DNA of 11,601 nt, from the NCBI GenBank assembly GCA_035701665.1, contig DASSRQ010000052.1:1-11601 (forward strand), in the 5' to 3' direction. The stretch comes from DASSRQ01 sp035701665. GTDB taxonomy: Bacteria; Vulcanimicrobiota; Vulcanimicrobiia; Vulcanimicrobiales; Vulcanimicrobiaceae. Positions 1 through 7,680 of the stretch are shown one piece after another. A program made the position numbers and the translations under genes. Position 1 is the first letter of the stretch. Every line of letters begins with the position of its first letter. Under the pieces are notes generated by a model. It saw only the letters and a list, made by a program, of their open reading frames with translations. It was not told the origin of the DNA and did not search any database.

Positions 1-522
1 GGCCGAGCACACGCACATTGCGGGAATATGCGCTTTGCCTTTCGCCCAGACCGGAATAGCGGTCGCGGCGAGCAGAACGCCGGTATACCCGGCGATGAAC
101 GCGCCGAGGAATGCCTGGGCCATAGCAGCGATCGGCTTGGACTCCAGCCGGCGCAGCCACTCCGGCACCTTGCCGTCGCGCGAGAGCTGCGCGCCTGCAG
201 TCAGTGCGGCAACGCCGGAAAACCCGACGAGTCCCCACACGCCCATCGACATCGGCGACTTAAACTTTACGACGCGCAGCATGTGCAAAAAGCGCTCGGG
301 ACGTCCCAAGTGCGAGATCAGGATCGGCGGGCACGCAGCTGCCAGAGCGAACGAAAGATACCGGCTGCTGCGCGCCAGCGGCTCGTCGCCGGAACGCTGA
401 GCGATAGCTGTCAGCATTCCGCTGCCGCCCATCACACCGCCGAGAAACAAATACGTAACGACGTTCCATTCCCAATGGGGACGTTTGAGCAGCGGCCGAT
501 CGTAGTACGCCGGTTCGTTCAT
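1..522 (-). CDS. NrfD/PsrC-family membrane subunit of formate dehydrogenase (3' end beyond left edge)
   Basis: This is the integral membrane subunit expected to anchor the formate dehydrogenase and pass electrons from the iron-sulfur subunit to the quinone pool. The 174 visible residues begin MNEPAYYDRPLLKRPHWEWN, followed by a glycine-rich first membrane segment (about 20-42) with GGVMGGSG. A second segment (about 56-72) ends in SHLGRPERFLHMLR, and KSPMSMGVWG leads into the third (about 90-110). A fourth lies near 132-158. The HLGRP...RF and SPMS.G.W motifs are characteristic of NrfD/PsrC proteins and differ from the haem-binding FdnI cytochrome b type. The start codon overlaps the fdhB stop as ATGA (522-519), which supports both the start and translational coupling. 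NrfD proteins usually have eight or more helices, so about half is missing at the window edge. Family is confident; quinone reduction is inferred from the family. Confidence 0.9.
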   Translation of the reverse strand, partial: MNEPAYYDRPLLKRPHWEWNVVTYLFLGGVMGGSGMLTAIAQRSGDEPLARSSRYLSFALAAACPPILISHLGRPERFLHMLRVVKFKSPMSMGVWGLVGFSGVAALTAGAQLSRDGKVPEWLRRLESKPIAAMAQAFLGAFIAGYTGVLLAATAIPVWAKGKAHIPAMCVCSA

Positions 523-1361
523 TCGCGCGTTCCGAAGATGAACAATCCGGCGGCAAATAATCCAAGCGCCGCGACTGCGGCGGCGGTATATGCGGCCGGC
601 TGGCGCGTCGACGGCAGAACCGGCCGGACCGGCAAGTTATACGCCTCAGGCCGGCCGGTGATCAGGAAGAAAGCGTTGAGATCGCCCACGCTCGTGTCTT
701 CGTCCACGCCATACAGAGCGGCGTCGACGCCGCGTTCCATCAGCGTCTCGACCCGCTCGCGCGCACGCATCTTCAGCGTCTCGACTTCACCGAACTGGAT
801 GGATTGCGTGGGGCACGCCTTCGCGCATGCGGGTGTGTAGCCGTCGCGCTGGCGGTCGTAACAGAGCGTGCATTTGCCGGCGACGCCGCCGTTTGCTTGC
901 ACCGCTGTTTCGTTGGCCTCGCGCCGCTCCGGGTTCAGCGTAGCGGTTTGATACCGGCCGTCGGTTGCAAGCGCGCCGATCAGATCGACGACGCCGAACG
1001 GACACGAGGGCACGCAATATCCGCAGCCGTTGCACACATCCGGCTGGATGAAGACGTTGTCGAACTCGTTGCGGATGATCGCGCCCGTCGGGCACGCCTC
1101 CAAGCAGCCCGCATGCGTGCAATGCTTGCAGACGTCGCTCATCATCAGCCAGCGATTGTCCACGCCTTCGGCCGCAAGCTGCGTCTCTTCGACGAACGCA
1201 ACGTGACGCCACGTTGTGCCCGACAGCTGCGCGGTGTTGTCGTAGGACATGCCGGTGAAATCGAATCCGTCGGAGGGCAGTTCGTTCCACTGCTTGCACG
1301 CCACTTCGCACGCTTTGCAGCCGATGCACAACGTCGTGTCGGTGAAAAAGCCGTTTGCCAT
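519..1361 (-). CDS. fdhB: Formate dehydrogenase iron-sulfur (beta) subunit, FdnH-like
   Basis: This electron-transfer subunit has 280 residues and carries electrons from the catalytic subunit to the membrane subunit. Four ferredoxin-like cysteine groups are visible: C12/C15/C18/C22, C78/C81/C86/C90, C110/C113/C116/C120 and C164/C167/C179/C183. They are consistent with four [4Fe-4S] clusters, as in Escherichia coli FdnH (294 residues). A single hydrophobic helix at about 257-276 near the C-terminus matches the membrane anchor of the FDH-N beta subunit. I chose the ATG at 1361 because the protein then starts MANGFFTDTTLCIGC, typical of the family. That ATG shares one base with the fdhA stop (TGATG). 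A longer frame reaching 1475 adds a low-complexity arginine-rich stretch that overlaps fdhA and is unlikely to be used. No strong Shine-Dalgarno is present, so coupled translation from fdhA is likely. Confidence 0.95.
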   Translation of the reverse strand: MANGFFTDTTLCIGCKACEVACKQWNELPSDGFDFTGMSYDNTAQLSGTTWRHVAFVEETQLAAEGVDNRWLMMSDVCKHCTHAGCLEACPTGAIIRNEFDNVFIQPDVCNGCGYCVPSCPFGVVDLIGALATDGRYQTATLNPERREANETAVQANGGVAGKCTLCYDRQRDGYTPACAKACPTQSIQFGEVETLKMRARERVETLMERGVDAALYGVDEDTSVGDLNAFFLITGRPEAYNLPVRPVLPSTRQPAAYTAAAVAALGLFAAGLFIFGTRE

Positions 1362-4300
1362 CAGTCGACACCGTGCAGCGTGGGCTGGCCCGACGGATCG
1401 CGTTCGCCGGCGGGCACGGGCTTGTCCTGAGGCAGCGCTTTTCGCGCGGCGCGGCGTCCCGGACGCAGCGCGCACGTCAGTGTTTTCGACTCGTGAATCG
1501 AAACGTTGCTGTCGATCGAAAACGGAATGAGCGTGCCGGCGGTGTCGCCTTTGGTGAATCCAAAGTTGCCGAAGATGTAAGGCAAGCCGATTTGGTGCAC
1601 GCGTTTACCGCCGATGCGCAACGGATGCATGCGTCCGCTGACCAGGGCGCGCACTTCGATCTCGCCCGCGGCAGTCGATAGTGTCACGTAATCGCCGCTG
1701 CGGATGCCCTGCGCGACGGCGAGGTCCGGATCGATCTCGCAGAATGCTTCGGGCTGCAGCTCCGCGAGCCACGGAATATATCTGGTGTACACGCCCGAGA
1801 GTTCGGTGACGCGGTACGAAGTGAGCACGTGCGGATACTCCGGGTTGACCGCGCCGTTCTCCGGATTGTCGCGGCGGCGCCATTGTCCCGCGCTCGGACT
1901 GTTCTGCTGCTTGTACAGCGGATTCTCGATCACGGATGCGAGCGGTTCGTAATGCGTAGGCACCGGTCCGTCTTTTAGTCCGGACGCGACGAAAAGCTGC
2001 GCTCGTCCGTCGAGCTGCATGATGAACGGATCGCTTCCGGAGTGCGCCTCGATTCCGTGCGCGGATGTTGCCGGTGCATCGGGCGCCTTCTCCGGCGGAA
2101 AATCTGGGACGTCGTATCCCGTCCAGCGGTTCTGCTGCGCGTCCCACCAGACGTACTTCTTTCGTTCGCTCCACGGCGTGCCGTCGGGCGCGGCGGATGC
2201 ACGGTTGTACAGAATACGCCGGTTCGCGGGCCACGCAAAGCCCCAATCCGGCGAGACCCATTCGTCGCCCGTACGGCTGCGCGCGCGCAGCGTCTCTTTG
2301 TCCGGCGCGCAACCCGTGTAGATCCAACCGCCGCACGCCGTGCTGCCGTCGTCTTCGCACTGGGTGAAGCTTCTGAGTTGCTCGCCCGTGCGCACGTTGA
2401 AGCCGTTGATCTCTTGCACGATCTTCCGCACCGACGGCTCGCCGCGCCGCCGTTCGCGCTCGTCCTCGTGCTCGTAGTCCCACGTCAGATGAAGGATCGG
2501 CCGGTCTCGCGGATCGAGCGACTGTGCGTAGAGTTCGCGCACGCGTTTGTGCAGGTTGTAGAAGAACCATGCGTCGCTGACGGCATCGCCGGGCGGTTCC
2601 ACGGCTTTGTCGTGAAACTGCAGCAGCCGGTTGGTATTGGTCATGGTGCCTTCTTTTTCGAGCACCATTGCCGCCGGAATGAAGAAACACTCCGTACCGA
2701 TCGCCGCCGGATCGGCGCCTTCGCGTTTCCAGAACGAACTCGTTTCGTTTTCGAACGCGTCGACGTTGACGAACCACTTCAAGCGATCCATACCGGCAGC
2801 GATGAGTTCGACGTTCTGCCCCGACGTTACCGGGTTTTGGCCGACGACGAAGTAGCCCTCGATCGTGCCGTCCTTCATCGCGAACGTCATCGGGATCGTC
2901 GAATGATCGCCGGTCAGTTGCGGGAGATATTCGAAGCAGAAGTCGTTTGCGGCGGTCGCATGTTCGCCGAAATACGCTTTGAGCAGCGAGACGACGTACT
3001 TGGGCGTGTTCGCCCACCATCCGGTAGGCTTCGTATTGGTTTTCAAATACGCGGCCAGCGACTGTTCGTCGCGCCGGATCGACGGAACCGGCAGATACCC
3101 GGGCAGCAGATCGTACAATGTGGCGATATCGGTCGCGCCTTGAATGTTGGCATGTCCGCGCAGCGCCATAATGCCGCCGCCGGGACGGCCGAGATTGCCG
3201 AGCAGCATTTGCACGATGGATGCGGTGCGAATATACTGCACCCCGACGGTATGCTGCGTCCAGCCCACGGCGTACGCGAACGCCGTCGTCCGTTCGCGCC
3301 CGCTATTGCTCGCCAGCGTTTCGCACAGCCGCAGAAACTGCGCCTGCGGAACGCCGCAAAGCGACTCCACCAGCTCGGGCGTGTAGCGTGAAAAATGGCG
3401 CTTGAGGATCTGGAGCACGCAGCGCGGGTGCTGCAGCGTTTCGTCGCGCCGCGGCGTGCCGTTCTCGTCGCGTTCGAACTGCCACGACGACGTGTCGTAA
3501 CCGCCGGCATCGCCGCGGCCTTCCGCACCGCCCATCTGCGACATCTGCGTCGTACCGGTGTTTTGTCCGTGAAAACCGGAGAAGATACCGTCGAGGTCTT
3601 CGGTATCTTTGAACGCTTCGACGACGATGCTCGACGCGTTGGTATATGCCGTTACGTACTCCTTGAAGTACCGTTCGTTCGTCAGCAGCCAGTTGACGAT
3701 ACCGCCGAGGAACGCAATGTCGGAGCCGCTGCGAAGCGCGATGTATTCGTCGGCCATCGCGGACGTACGCGTGAAGCGGGGATCGACGTGAACGATCTTG
3801 GCGCCGCGTTCCTTTGCCTGCATCACGAACCGGAAGCCCACGGGATGCGCCTCGGCAAAGTTGCTTCCTTGGATCAAAATGCAGTCGGCATTCGGCAGAT
3901 CTTGCAGAAACGTCGTCGCGCCGCCGCGTCCGAACGAGGTGCCTAGACCAGGCACCGTCGAGCTATGTCATATTCGGGCCTGGTTGTCGATTGCGACGAC
4001 GCCCCACGCGCGCAGCATCTTTCCGAGCAGATAGTTCTCTTCGATGCCGAACGTCGCACCGCCGAGCGATGCGATTCCGAGCGTGTGGTTGACCCGCTTT
4101 CCATCCGTTTCGCGGCGGAACGTCCGGTCGCGGGTCTCTTTCACGAGGTGCGCGATCCGATCCATCGCCCATTCGAGCGAACGATCTTCCCACTGCGAAC
4201 TGTAAGGCGCGCGGTACTTCACGGTCGTCCAGCGCGCGCTGTTCACGGTCAAGCCGAAGATGGCCGAGCCTTTAGGACAAAGATGCCCCGCATTTATCGG

Positions 4301-4480
4301 GCTGTCCGGGTTGCCTTCGACGTCGAGCAGCGTGCCTTCGTCCGAAACATATGCCGCCGTGCTGCATCCGACCGCGCAGTACGGACAAACGCTGACGACG
4401 CGCTTGGCGTTTTTAATGCGCGATTGGAGCGCCTTCGTTCGTTGCGACGGAACGTTTGGAAGCGGACCGATTCGTTCCAT
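1361..4480 (-). CDS. fdhA: Formate dehydrogenase catalytic (alpha) subunit, selenocysteine-containing, FdnG/FdoG-like
   Basis: This molybdopterin (Mo/W-bisMGD) enzyme interconverts formate and CO2. Translation from ATG 4480 with TGA 3970-3968 read as selenocysteine gives 1039 residues, close to Escherichia coli FdnG (1015). The N-terminal [4Fe-4S] motif is C32/C35/C39/C68, with HLCPKG. The active-site stretch is DNQARI-Sec171-HSSTV, against DNQARV-Sec-HGPTV in FdnG. Next come FGRGG, the AEAHPVGFR stretch (about 209-217), DPRFTRTS, RSGSDIAFL, GWTQHTVG, LRGHANIQG and the C-terminal molybdopterin dinucleotide-binding domain ending in PYIFGNFGF. Similarity to FdnG continues unbroken on both sides of the TGA. 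The N-terminus has no twin-arginine leader or hydrophobic segment, unlike FdnG. No alternative start lies between 4480 and the in-frame stop at 4531-4529. The gene starts 16 bases after the small membrane-protein gene and overlaps fdhB by one base. Without recoding it would be misread as a 170-residue and an 864-residue ORF. Confidence 0.95.
3938..3956 (-). promoter_or_regulatory. Bacterial SECIS hairpin of fdhA
   Basis: On the coding strand GGTGCCTGGTCTAGGCACC forms a perfect 7-bp stem around a GGTCT loop. The stem begins 11 bases after the TGA. Counting T of TGA as 1, the loop G pair is at 22-23 and a T lies at 17. From memory, the same positions hold GGUCU and U17 in the Escherichia coli fdhF SECIS bound by SelB. 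One difference is that U17 is paired here rather than bulged. The hairpin lies inside the coding sequence and encodes part of VPGLGT. SelB binding is inferred. Confidence 0.85.
3968..3970 (-). other. In-frame TGA decoded as selenocysteine (Sec171 of FdhA)
   Basis: The TGA lies between ...DNQARI and HSSTV..., exactly where formate dehydrogenases carry their metal-ligating Sec or Cys. The frame is open and family-like for 170 codons before it and 868 codons after it. Decoding needs SelA/SelB/SelC/SelD, whose genes are not in this window. Confidence 0.93.
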
Positions 4481-4496
4481 GCCTTCAGATTCTCTC

Positions 4497-4667
4497 TTAA
4501 ACGCGTTCGAACGTGCTGATCGCGAGCGTCACGACGAGCACTGCGACATACGCTAGGCCTATCCAGGTTATCGAGTGCCTAAACGCCACCGCTGCGGCGG
4601 CCGCGAGAGCCACACCCACCGGCGCCGCAACCGAGTTGCCCGTAACGAACTTCAGGATGCCTTTCAT
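4497..4667 (-). CDS. Small two-helix membrane protein (56 aa), function unknown
   Basis: The 56-residue protein starts MKGILKFVTGNSVAAPVG and has two hydrophobic stretches, about 12-29 and 34-51, with a short polar end STFERV. The ATG at 4667 overlaps the stop of the preceding membrane-protein gene as ATGA, and GGAG (4676-4673) lies 5 bases upstream. The frame extends upstream to 4763 but that part overlaps the neighbour and looks non-coding. The coupling and the 16-base gap to fdhA place it in the formate dehydrogenase transcript. It may be a partner of the upstream duplicated membrane protein or an accessory of the dehydrogenase. I do not recognise a named family, so the function is open. 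Confidence 0.75.
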   Translation of the reverse strand: MKGILKFVTGNSVAAPVGVALAAAAAVAFRHSITWIGLAYVAVLVVTLAISTFERV

Positions 4668-5380
4668 GCTAGCTCCGGACGTGCGCGCCAGTACCACGCC
4701 AACGCAAGCGCGCAGAACGTATACAGTGCGGCAAGATACACCAGCGTTATGTCGCCGGGCCACGCGATGCCGAAGCCTTCGCCGCTCCAGAACGTTCCGA
4801 ACGAGAGCAGCATCACGCCGACCAAAAAGCCCATGGCGTTCTCTGGAACGCGCGAGAACGGATGGCGCAGAAGAGCCGCGGCGAGCGCAACCGCCAGACC
4901 CGCCGCAACGGCGCCGCCGGCGGCCCAGACCATCGCGCGCGCGTCGGACGCGGCAAACGTCACAACGATGACCGCGACTTCGAGTCCTTCGAGCAGTACG
5001 CCGTTGAATGCCGTTGCGAACGCAAAGCGATCTTCGCTGCGCCGCTTAAGTTCGCCGACCTCTTTGTCGAACGCCGCTTGCTCGTTGCGCATCGCTTTGC
5101 GGCCGCCGTAGCGCCAGATCGCTTTGCGCAGCCACGTGTATCCGAAGAGCAGCAGAAATAAGCCGATCGCGATCTTCAGGATGTCGAGCGGTACGTACCG
5201 CACGAGCGCCGGTCCGAGGAGCGCGCAGATGGCAATCAAAACCGCCAGCGCCGCGACTGTTGCGCGCAGCGCAATGCGCCAACCGGCGGTGTACGCCACC
5301 GCCATTACGATCGTCGCCGCTTCGACGAACTCGAGCGCGGATGCTAAAGCCGCCGTCGCCGCAGCTGCGAGCGGATGCAT
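4664..5380 (-). CDS. COG4280-like polytopic membrane protein with internal duplication (possible cation transporter)
   Basis: The 238-residue protein has about six or seven hydrophobic segments (roughly 7-30, 37-60, 66-86, 124-143, 148-171, 181-201, 211-231) and a charged loop at about 88-120. Two halves repeat with an offset of 114-115 residues. LEFVEAATIV (16-25) matches LEGLEVAVIV (130-139), and PLDILKIAIGLFLLLFGYTW (64-83) matches PENAMGFLVGVMLLSFGTFW (179-198). Paired glutamates E17/E20 and E131/E134 lie within or next to membrane segments. This resembles the acidic motifs of duplicated metal transporters such as FTR1 (REGLE) and GDT1, and the sequence fits my memory of the uncharacterised COG4280 family. 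Its ATG shares one base with the preceding stop (TAATG) and its stop overlaps the next start. Transport of a metal or oxyanion needed by the dehydrogenase is only a guess from context. Confidence 0.82.
   Translation of the reverse strand: MHPLAAAATAALASALEFVEAATIVMAVAYTAGWRIALRATVAALAVLIAICALLGPALVRYVPLDILKIAIGLFLLLFGYTWLRKAIWRYGGRKAMRNEQAAFDKEVGELKRRSEDRFAFATAFNGVLLEGLEVAVIVVTFAASDARAMVWAAGGAVAAGLAVALAAALLRHPFSRVPENAMGFLVGVMLLSFGTFWSGEGFGIAWPGDITLVYLAALYTFCALALAWYWRARPELA
4673..4676 (-). promoter_or_regulatory. Ribosome binding site of the 56-aa membrane protein
   Basis: GGAG sits 5 bases before the ATG at 4667, inside the end of the preceding gene. It supports the short start over the upstream in-frame codon at 4763. 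Confidence 0.55.
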
Positions 5381-7620
5381 TACCGCACGTGAGACAAGAC
5401 GTCGTTCAGCACGTCTTCATCGGCGGCGTCGGGTCTGGAAAAGTCCAACCGCGCGCTGCGCTGCGCGCCGTAGGCGGTTTTGAGATTCACCGCGTGCACG
5501 TCGGTGCGCGCAGGAAGCAGTGCGAACGGTTTGCCGTTCACGGGCTTGAGCGCGAAGGCGGAGTACAGCGGACGCGCCGTTGCGTCGTAGATCGAGAGCG
5601 GCTTCATTCCGAGCAGCAGTTCGATCGTACGAACGAACGATGATGTCGAATAATGCTCGTGCTGAACGCCGCCGCGCGCGTACGGGCTAGCGATATAAAA
5701 GGTCGAGCGCTGGCCGCTCACGTGATCGGGTCCGTTCTGCGCGTCGTCTTCCAGAACGAAAATGGCCGTGCTGCTCCAGTACTTCGAGTGCGAGACGTGG
5801 TCGATCAGTTTACCGACGGCTTGATCGTTGATCGCAACGTAAGCCTGCGGCGTCGGCGACCCGGGACGCGATCCCGACGTATGATCGTTGGGCAGATAGA
5901 CGATCTCCAGCGACGGCAGCGTGCCTGCGGCCGCGAACTTGTCGAATTCGCGCTGCCATTCCGCGTAACGGTCCAAGTCCGACGTCGTCAGATCCCAGCC
6001 GACGTACGCGGGATCGAAATGTCCGGCAAGCCCGGGGAACGTGCTGACGCCGATTTTCGGGCCTTTCGGCGCGAAGTCGATGTCCTCGCCGTAGTCGCGA
6101 TACGTCAGGTGCGCGCGCGCCGCGTCGTCCCACAGATACCCGCTGTGCGGAACGTCGGGCTCGGAGCCGCTCTGGAAACCATACGACTGCAGTCGTCCGC
6201 CGTAGCTCGGCGGCCAAAAGCGTTCGACAAAATCGTTTGAAAAGGCGGCGTCGGTCCAATTGTGGCCCGGAGCGCTTACCTGCGCATCGGCGTAAGCATT
6301 GTCGAACACGCCGAACCGTTTGGCAATCGCATGCTGATTCGGTGTAATCTTTTCGCCGAACGAGGCCAGGTGCGAATCGCCGTTCGCACCGGCAACGTCG
6401 CCGAGCACCTGGTCGTACGTCCGGTTTTCTTTGATGATGTAGATCACGTGGCGGATCGGACCGCCTGCATGCACGATCGTTTGCGCGGGAGCGGTCCACT
6501 GGCGGCGCGCGTCCGCGATCACTTGCTGCGTCTCGTACTCGGCATCGTCGTATTGACCGTGCGGAATAGCGCGCACGGAGCCGACGGTAATGCTCGCGAT
6601 GTAACCGGGTGCGCCGTGTTTGAACGGATCGAACTGCGGGTTCGCCGGCGAACGTTCGCCATAGCCGTTGGAGACGTAGAGGGTGCCGTCGCTTCCGAGC
6701 GCGACGCCCGTCGGATACCAGCCTGCCGGGATCCGCTCGACGACTTTACCGCTGCGCACGAGTGCGACTGCGTTCTCGGCGCCGAGCGAAACGAAAAGAT
6801 CGTTACCGTGCACAAGCAGCGCGTTCGGCGATGCGCCGGGGCCTTGCAGCGAGCCGACGTGTAAGCCGACGTCGATGCCGCCGGTACGCGCGCGCTTCGC
6901 CGTGTTTATGATGCCGACCGAGTCGTCGTCGCTCTCGGCGACGTACAGCGTTTTGCCGTCGTCGCTCAGTGCCAATGCGCCCGGATGGCGGCCGACGTGA
7001 ATCCGGTCGACGACGCTCGGCCCTGCCGTATCGATGACCGCAACGGTATCGTCTTGGCGGACGCTCACGTATGCCGTTGCTCCGTCGGCGGAAAACGCGA
7101 TGTCGACGGGGTGGGCGCCGACACGGACGGCCGTGCCGCGGATGCGAACCGTGCCGTCGCCGTCGTTGACGGCGGCGGGAATCTGCGCGCTCTTCGGGTC
7201 GCGGGCGACGGCGGCCGGCCACTGATCTTGCTGTTCCGTGACGGCCTTTGAAAACGACCGCTGGGCGACGTCGACACTGAGCACCGCACCCGAGTTCGCA
7301 CCTGCGACCAGGACGTTCGAGTTACCGTCCCATACCGGCGCGCCGAACGCGCCCGGCAGTTCCAAACGCATGCGTTCTTGCAGGCCGGGCAAGTCGAAGA
7401 CCCGCACGGCAGCCGGATTGGTGCCGGACTCGACCACCGCGAGCATCGTGCCGTCGGGTGAAACGGACAAGCCTTGCGGCATCGTGCCGGTCGCGGCGAC
7501 GGGACCTTGCGGCGCCGTTAAACGCCAACCGGTGGGAAGTATCGTGCCGTTGCGCGCGGCGGTGACGGAGGCGGCGCAAGTCAGGGTGAGGGCAAGCCCG
7601 AGAGCGATGCGTCGTACCAT
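5380..7620 (-). CDS. Secreted beta-propeller plus phosphoesterase (PF04185-type, acid phosphatase/phospholipase C-like)
   Basis: The 746-residue protein starts with a Sec signal peptide (MVRRIALGLALTLTCAASVTA, cleavage near 21-22). Residues about 45-345 form a YVTN/YncE-like propeller, with repeats such as PQGLSVSPDGTMLAVV, PVDIAFSADGATAYVS, PGALALSDDGKTLYVAES and PTGVALGSDGTLYVSN. Residues about 388-690 are an alkaline-phosphatase-fold phosphoesterase. Visible motifs are IKENRTYDQVLG (E398, N399), PGHNW (H453), PNDHT (D579, H580) and EDDAQNGPDHV (E624-D626, D632, H633), which supply the expected metal ligands. It should hydrolyse a phosphate ester outside the cytoplasm; the substrate is unknown. 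On the coding strand GGGAGAAAGGG lies upstream of the ATG at 7620. It appears to be the first gene of the formate dehydrogenase string, sharing one base with the next gene (TAATG), though no functional link is obvious. The gene diverges from ilvE. Confidence 0.92.
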   Translation of the reverse strand: MVRRIALGLALTLTCAASVTAARNGTILPTGWRLTAPQGPVAATGTMPQGLSVSPDGTMLAVVESGTNPAAVRVFDLPGLQERMRLELPGAFGAPVWDGNSNVLVAGANSGAVLSVDVAQRSFSKAVTEQQDQWPAAVARDPKSAQIPAAVNDGDGTVRIRGTAVRVGAHPVDIAFSADGATAYVSVRQDDTVAVIDTAGPSVVDRIHVGRHPGALALSDDGKTLYVAESDDDSVGIINTAKRARTGGIDVGLHVGSLQGPGASPNALLVHGNDLFVSLGAENAVALVRSGKVVERIPAGWYPTGVALGSDGTLYVSNGYGERSPANPQFDPFKHGAPGYIASITVGSVRAIPHGQYDDAEYETQQVIADARRQWTAPAQTIVHAGGPIRHVIYIIKENRTYDQVLGDVAGANGDSHLASFGEKITPNQHAIAKRFGVFDNAYADAQVSAPGHNWTDAAFSNDFVERFWPPSYGGRLQSYGFQSGSEPDVPHSGYLWDDAARAHLTYRDYGEDIDFAPKGPKIGVSTFPGLAGHFDPAYVGWDLTTSDLDRYAEWQREFDKFAAAGTLPSLEIVYLPNDHTSGSRPGSPTPQAYVAINDQAVGKLIDHVSHSKYWSSTAIFVLEDDAQNGPDHVSGQRSTFYIASPYARGGVQHEHYSTSSFVRTIELLLGMKPLSIYDATARPLYSAFALKPVNGKPFALLPARTDVHAVNLKTAYGAQRSARLDFSRPDAADEDVLNDVLSHVR

Positions 7621-7680
7621 GTGCGGCCCTTTCTCCCAGCGGCCGGGGAATCCGTCCGCGCGGGCCGGAATGCCGTCGGC
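7621..7680. other. Divergent intergenic region between phosphoesterase and ilvE
   Basis: These 60 bp must serve both directions, unless promoters lie inside the coding regions. On the minus strand GGGAGAAAGGG (7637-7627) is a good ribosome-binding stretch for the phosphoesterase. On the plus strand only a weak CCGGAA precedes the ilvE ATG. I see no convincing -35/-10 pair or operator palindrome. Confidence 0.6.

Noticed and set aside
28..840. Long plus-strand frame (270 codons) opposite the NrfD and FdhB genes
   Set aside because: Arginine- and serine-rich, no recognisable domain, and antisense to two family-recognised genes. It is a GC-rich shadow frame.
1362..1475. Upstream extension of FdhB to 1475
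   Set aside because: It adds 38 low-complexity residues that overlap fdhA, while ATG 1361 gives the normal family N-terminus and a TGATG junction.
2042..3391. 449-codon plus-strand frame opposite fdhA
   Set aside because: Arginine-rich composition without motifs; the opposite strand matches formate dehydrogenase along its whole length.
1361..4480. Pseudogene or two separate genes because of the TGA at 3970-3968
   Set aside because: The TGA is at the conserved Sec site, a SECIS-like hairpin follows, and both sides match one protein continuously.
4668..4763. Upstream extension of the 56-residue protein
   Set aside because: It overlaps the preceding gene and lacks hydrophobic pattern; GGAG precedes the ATG at 4667.
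7621..7680. GTG at 7621 as the ilvE start
   Set aside because: The 20 extra residues are unlike IlvE N-termini and would consume the whole divergent spacer.
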